Positions 7,966-10,629 of a stretch of DNA of 10,629 nt are shown piece after piece. A model generated the notes under the pieces. It did no database searches and was not told where the DNA came from. It saw only the letters and a program-made list of their open reading frames with translations. Each line of letters starts with the position of its first letter. The stretch's first letter is position 1. Both the position numbers and the translations under genes were made by a program. The DNA is from JBDSLU01 sp039916225 (GTDB lineage Bacteria > Acidobacteriota > Vicinamibacteria > Vicinamibacterales > Vicinamibacteraceae), in the NCBI GenBank assembly GCA_039916225.1, contig JBDSLU010000130.1:1-10629 (forward strand). The letters are read 5' to 3'.

Positions 7966-8015
7966 ACAGGACCCTGATCAGACAGGCCTGATCGACAGGA
8001 CCCTGATCAGACAGG
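7966..8015. repeat. Direct repeat of 21 bp (period 29) before the first HEAT gene
   Basis: A 21-base unit beginning ACAGGACCCTGATCAG occurs at 7966-7986 and exactly again at 7995-8015. A degenerate shorter copy (ACAGGCCTGATCG) overlaps and fills the space between. Each full copy holds the palindrome TGATCA. GATCAG (7976-7981) and CTGATC (7988-7993) can also pair. The repeat fills most of the 64-base gap between the anti-sigma stop and the next ATG, and the second copy ends 10 bases before that ATG, so it also contributes the only Shine-Dalgarno-like AGGA. It may be a regulator-binding site, a processing hairpin, or a slippage duplication. Confidence 0.85.
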
Positions 8016-8025
8016 ACAAGAGATC

Positions 8026-9264
8026 ATGAAGCAGCAGGCACTCATCATCGGACTCGGGTGGACGCTCGCCGTCGGCGCCCCGTGCGGCGCCACTGCGGCC
8101 ATTCCGCCCGGCGCAGGCATCGCCGTCGTCGACGACGGCGAGCAGACACGCGAGAACGAGCTGTACGAATCGGCCCGGCAGGCCATCGACGAGGAGCAGT
8201 GGCGCCGCGCCGTCGACGGCTTCGAGCGCGTCGTCGCGCTGAAGGGGCCGAAAGCCGACCTCGCCCTCTATTGGAAGGCCTACGCGCAGAACCGCGCCAA
8301 CCTGCGCGCCGACGCGCTCGACACGCTGGCGGCGTTGAAGAAGGCCTACCCGAAGAGCCGGTCGCTCGAGGAAGCGCGCGCGCTCGAGATGGACATCCGC
8401 AACGCTGGCGGCCAGGCGGTCGCGCCGGCCGCGATCCAGGACGAGGATCTCAAGCTCTATGCGCTGCAGGCGCTGGGCCAGCAGGATCCGGCGCAGGCCG
8501 TGCCGCTCCTGGAGAAGACGCTCCGCGGCGCCGGCAGCACCAAGCTGCGCGAGCGAGCGCTGTTCGTCCTGGCGCAGATGTCCGATCCGCGGGCCCGCAA
8601 GCTGCTCACCGACACCGCCAAGGACGACGCGCATCCGGAAGTACAGTCGAAGGCGATTCAGTACCTGGGCGTGCACGGCGGCGGCGAGAATCGAGCGCTG
8701 CTCGCCGAGGTCTATCAGAGCAGCACCAACGTCAGCGTCAAGAAGCGCGTGCTGCAGGCGTGGATGGTCGCCGGCGAGCGCGATCGGATCATGACCGCGG
8801 CGACCGGCGAGACGGATCCCGAGCTGCGGGCGGCCGCGATCCAGCAGCTCGGCGTGATGGGTGCGCATGACGAGCTCGCCAGTCTCTATGCGCGGGAGAC
8901 GGTCAAGGAGGTCAAAGGGAAGATCCTCCAGGCCATGTTCATCGGCGGCCGCGCCGATCGGCTCATCGAGCTGGCCAAGAGCGAGCCCGACCCGGACCTG
9001 CGGCGCAAGGCGATCCGCAACCTGGGCCTGATGGGCAAGGAGAAGACCGGGACGGCGCTGGTCGAGATCTACGGCGCCGACCGCGATCCGGCGGTGAAGA
9101 AGGCCGTCATCGAGGGCCTGTTCCTCCAGAGCCATGCCGACGCGCTGGTCGTGATGGTGCGCAAGGAGACCGACCCCGAGCTGAAGCGCAGCATCGTCGA
9201 GAAGCTGTCGCTGATGCAGGGCTCGAAGGTGGCGATGGACTACCTGATGGAGCTGCTCAAGTAG
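8026..9264 (+). CDS. Exported TPR/HEAT-repeat protein
   Basis: A 412-residue secreted or periplasmic repeat protein. A signal peptide is likely (1-25, MKQQALIIGLGWTLAVG..., cleavage near TAA-IPP); C20 lacks a proper lipobox. Residues about 40-130 resemble tetratricopeptide helices (LYESARQAIDEEQWRRAVDGFERVV, ALYWKAYAQNRANLRADALDTLAALKKAYP). Residues 174-412 contain four copies of a double-HEAT superrepeat at 174-237, 238-295, 296-356 and 357-412. Each copy has an (L/V)xxxxL...-type helix pair followed by a second HEAT centred on DPEL+..AI..LG(V/L)MG. No enzymatic motif is seen, which suggests a protein-binding scaffold. It lies in line with the sigma and anti-sigma genes after a 64-base gap with direct repeats, and 35 bases before a second HEAT gene. 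I infer a role in the same signalling unit. An alternative is an unrelated cargo protein under that sigma factor. Confidence 0.85.
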   Translation: MKQQALIIGLGWTLAVGAPCGATAAIPPGAGIAVVDDGEQTRENELYESARQAIDEEQWRRAVDGFERVVALKGPKADLALYWKAYAQNRANLRADALDTLAALKKAYPKSRSLEEARALEMDIRNAGGQAVAPAAIQDEDLKLYALQALGQQDPAQAVPLLEKTLRGAGSTKLRERALFVLAQMSDPRARKLLTDTAKDDAHPEVQSKAIQYLGVHGGGENRALLAEVYQSSTNVSVKKRVLQAWMVAGERDRIMTAATGETDPELRAAAIQQLGVMGAHDELASLYARETVKEVKGKILQAMFIGGRADRLIELAKSEPDPDLRRKAIRNLGLMGKEKTGTALVEIYGADRDPAVKKAVIEGLFLQSHADALVVMVRKETDPELKRSIVEKLSLMQGSKVAMDYLMELLK

Positions 9265-9299
9265 CAGCGTGGCCCGGGGCAACCCTTCGAGGTGATCAC

Positions 9300-10385
9300 A
9301 TGACGCGCATGCCGAGCCTGGTCATCGGTCTGGTCGTGGTCGCGGCCACGGCCTCCGCCCAGTCGAACATCCGCAACGCCCGGCTCGAGTCGCGGCCCGG
9401 CGCCGACCTGGCCGGCACGTTTCAGGCACTGTCGAACGTGGCCGGCCCCATCTGGATCGGCTACGGCGTGCCGGCGCAGGATCCGGACTACGACGGCTGC
9501 TGCTACGACATGGGCCGCGACGGGGTCCGCCGCGGCGGCTGCACCCTTGACGAGAACCGGACCAGCGGGCCGACCGTCATCGCCGGCGGTGCCGCGCGCG
9601 CCCCGATTCAACTGGAGGCCGCCCACCAGTCCGTGGTGCTGTATCGCGTCGAGAACCGCGAGGTCGAGCGCATCCGGACCTACTCGGAGTCGTGCGAACT
9701 CGATGCTGGCGGCGCGACCGTCTACTGGTTGAGCGCGGTCGACACCGCGGCCAGCGTCGACCTGCTGCTGCGGTTCGCCGCCCGTCCCGTCCCCGACGGC
9801 GAGCGGCGCGATCGCCTCGGTGACGGCGCGATGCTCGCGATCACGACGCACCGCGACCCCGCCGCCGACCGCGCCCTGGCGACGCTGATGGCGCCCGACA
9901 AGCCGATCGGGACGCGCAAGCAGGCGGCATTCTGGGCCGGCAACGGCAGGGGACGGACGGGGTTCGAGATGGTGCGCAAGGCCCTCCTCGACACGTCGAC
10001 CGCGGAGCCCCTCCGCAAGCATCTCGTCTTCGCGGTGTCGCAGAGCCGTGAAGCGGAGGCGGTCGACACGTTGACCGGCGTCGCGAGAAGCGACGACAAC
10101 CCGGCCGTGCGCGGCGAGGCCCTCTTCTGGCTGGCGCAGAAGGCCGGTCGACAAGCGACCAGCGCGATCACCGAGGCCATCGAGCGCGATCCGGACACGA
10201 AGGTCAAGGAACGCGCCGTATTCGCGCTCAGCCAGCTGCCCCGGAACGAAGGCGTGCCGAAGCTGATCGACGTGGCCCGGACGAACCGGAATCCGGCCGT
10301 CCGGAAGCAGGCGATGTTCTGGCTGGGGCAGTCGCGCGACTCGCGCGCGCTCGACTTCTTCGTCGAAGTGCTGGCGCGACCCTGA
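9300..10385 (+). CDS. Exported HEAT-repeat protein with cysteine-containing N-terminal domain
   Basis: A 361-residue exported protein. The signal peptide (1-20, MTRMPSLVIGLVVVAATASA) has a clear ASA-QS cleavage site. Residues about 25-165 form a domain of unknown function with the segment GPIWIGYGVP, a vicinal pair C67-C68 (DGCCYD), C81 (GGCTLD) and C132 (ESCELD), which could make disulfides or bind metal. Residues 205-361 hold five HEAT repeats of about 32 residues that alternate in type: AAFWAG, LVFAVSQ, ALFWLAQ, AVFALSQ, AMFWLGQ. The tryptophans W212, W277 and W341 recur every 64-65 residues. GAGGTG lies 5 bases before the ATG. From familiarity, proteins of this build follow sigma/anti-sigma pairs in Acidobacteriota; none has a function I can name. 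It forms the apparent end of the operon, followed by a hairpin and a convergent gene. Confidence 0.85.
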   Translation: MTRMPSLVIGLVVVAATASAQSNIRNARLESRPGADLAGTFQALSNVAGPIWIGYGVPAQDPDYDGCCYDMGRDGVRRGGCTLDENRTSGPTVIAGGAARAPIQLEAAHQSVVLYRVENREVERIRTYSESCELDAGGATVYWLSAVDTAASVDLLLRFAARPVPDGERRDRLGDGAMLAITTHRDPAADRALATLMAPDKPIGTRKQAAFWAGNGRGRTGFEMVRKALLDTSTAEPLRKHLVFAVSQSREAEAVDTLTGVARSDDNPAVRGEALFWLAQKAGRQATSAITEAIERDPDTKVKERAVFALSQLPRNEGVPKLIDVARTNRNPAVRKQAMFWLGQSRDSRALDFFVEVLARP

Positions 10386-10386
10386 C

Positions 10387-10407
10387 AGGCGAGCGGCGGC
10401 GTCGCCT
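10387..10407. terminator. Hairpin between convergent genes
   Basis: AGGCGA (10387-10392) and TCGCCT (10402-10407) form a 6-bp stem with a 9-base loop. It lies in the 26-base gap between the second HEAT gene and the convergent gene at the right edge, where a bidirectional terminator would be expected. No U tract is present, so support is weak. Confidence 0.3.
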
Positions 10408-10411
10408 CGAC

Positions 10412-10629
10412 CTAGGGCGCTGACGTCTCGGCGAGGATGCGCCGATAGGTCTGCCGCGCATGTTCATACGCGCGTTCCGCGTCGGCGCGCTCGCGCTCCG
10501 CAATCTGCGGCGCCTTCTGCCGCCAGCACTGATCGACCGCGCGGAGGCACCAGTCGGCGCTCTGCCGCGAGGCGCGAATCGGCTGGCCGTCGACCAGCAC
10601 GAACATCGGATTGGTGTGCGACGACGGCA
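10412..10629 (-). CDS. C-terminal end of a probable CehA/McbA-type metallohydrolase
   Basis: Only the last 71 residues are in the window; the frame stays open to the right edge, so the ATG at 10606 is internal. The visible part contains SHTNPMFVLVDGQPIR, then SADWCLRAVDQCW, and a helical tail (ERERADAERAYEHARQTYRRIL) ending in a TAG stop. From familiarity, this succession (a short beta-type segment with VLVDGxPIR, then a helix pair) closes CehA/McbA-family (PHP-like) metallohydrolases common in Acidobacteriota. The catalytic part lies outside the window, so metal-binding residues cannot be checked. If it stood alone it would be a small hypothetical protein, but the lack of a start with a ribosome binding site argues against that. 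It is convergent with the HEAT gene. Confidence 0.6.
   Translation of the reverse strand, partial: PSSHTNPMFVLVDGQPIRASRQSADWCLRAVDQCWRQKAPQIAERERADAERAYEHARQTYRRILAETSAP

Noticed and set aside
8026..8100. Lipoprotein signal for the first HEAT protein
   Set aside because: The only cysteine (C20, in VGAPCG) lacks a canonical lipobox, and a signal peptidase I site after residue 25 fits better.
7978..9282. 434-codon open frame antisense to the first HEAT gene
   Set aside because: It lies exactly opposite a well-supported repeat protein. Its composition (rich in L, R, Q, H, with no recognised domain) is what the complement of GC-rich codons produces.

Overview
This window is a GC-rich chromosomal segment with tightly packed genes. 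It most likely comes from an Acidobacteriota member, probably Vicinamibacteria-like. The reasons are an ECF sigma / anti-sigma / HEAT-repeat gene order, an exported coiled-coil protein ending in PPGWVR, several GTG starts, and low-complexity CCAA/TTGG arrays between genes. I recognise these from that group by familiarity; no search was run. No rRNA, tRNA, CRISPR array, transposase, phage gene or replication origin was seen.

Layout. Positions 3-518 hold the end of a gene for an exported, charged coiled-coil protein of unknown function. Positions 612-2045 encode an NtrC-type sigma-54-dependent response regulator with all three domains intact and no histidine kinase beside it. Its 3' end overlaps by 26 bp the 3' end of the convergent gene aroB (3-dehydroquinate synthase, 2020-3111, minus strand). 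A 126-bp divergent intergenic region with small repeats separates aroB from nadB (L-aspartate oxidase, 3238-4791). Next is proS (4881-6323), an archaeal/eukaryotic-type prolyl-tRNA synthetase without an editing insertion. These three are housekeeping genes of shikimate, NAD and translation metabolism.

The stretch 6324-6559 has no gene. It holds the most unusual DNA structure here: seven head-to-tail CCAANNN heptamers followed, after a short spacer, by nine exact NNNTTGG heptamers in inverted orientation, then two GC-rich hairpins.

From 6560 to 10385 four genes on the plus strand look like one functional unit: an ECF sigma factor, a membrane-anchored zinc-finger anti-sigma factor with a large helical outer domain, and two exported proteins built on the same double-HEAT superrepeat. 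The first HEAT protein carries a TPR-like front half and the second a cysteine-containing front domain. I infer an envelope-sensing signalling module in which the exported HEAT proteins may act as effectors or sensor partners of the sigma/anti-sigma pair. This is inference from gene order and predicted location, and no function is proven. A short direct repeat lies between the anti-sigma gene and the first HEAT gene and could be a control site.

At the right edge, on the minus strand, is the C-terminal end of a larger protein that resembles CehA/McbA-type metallohydrolases.
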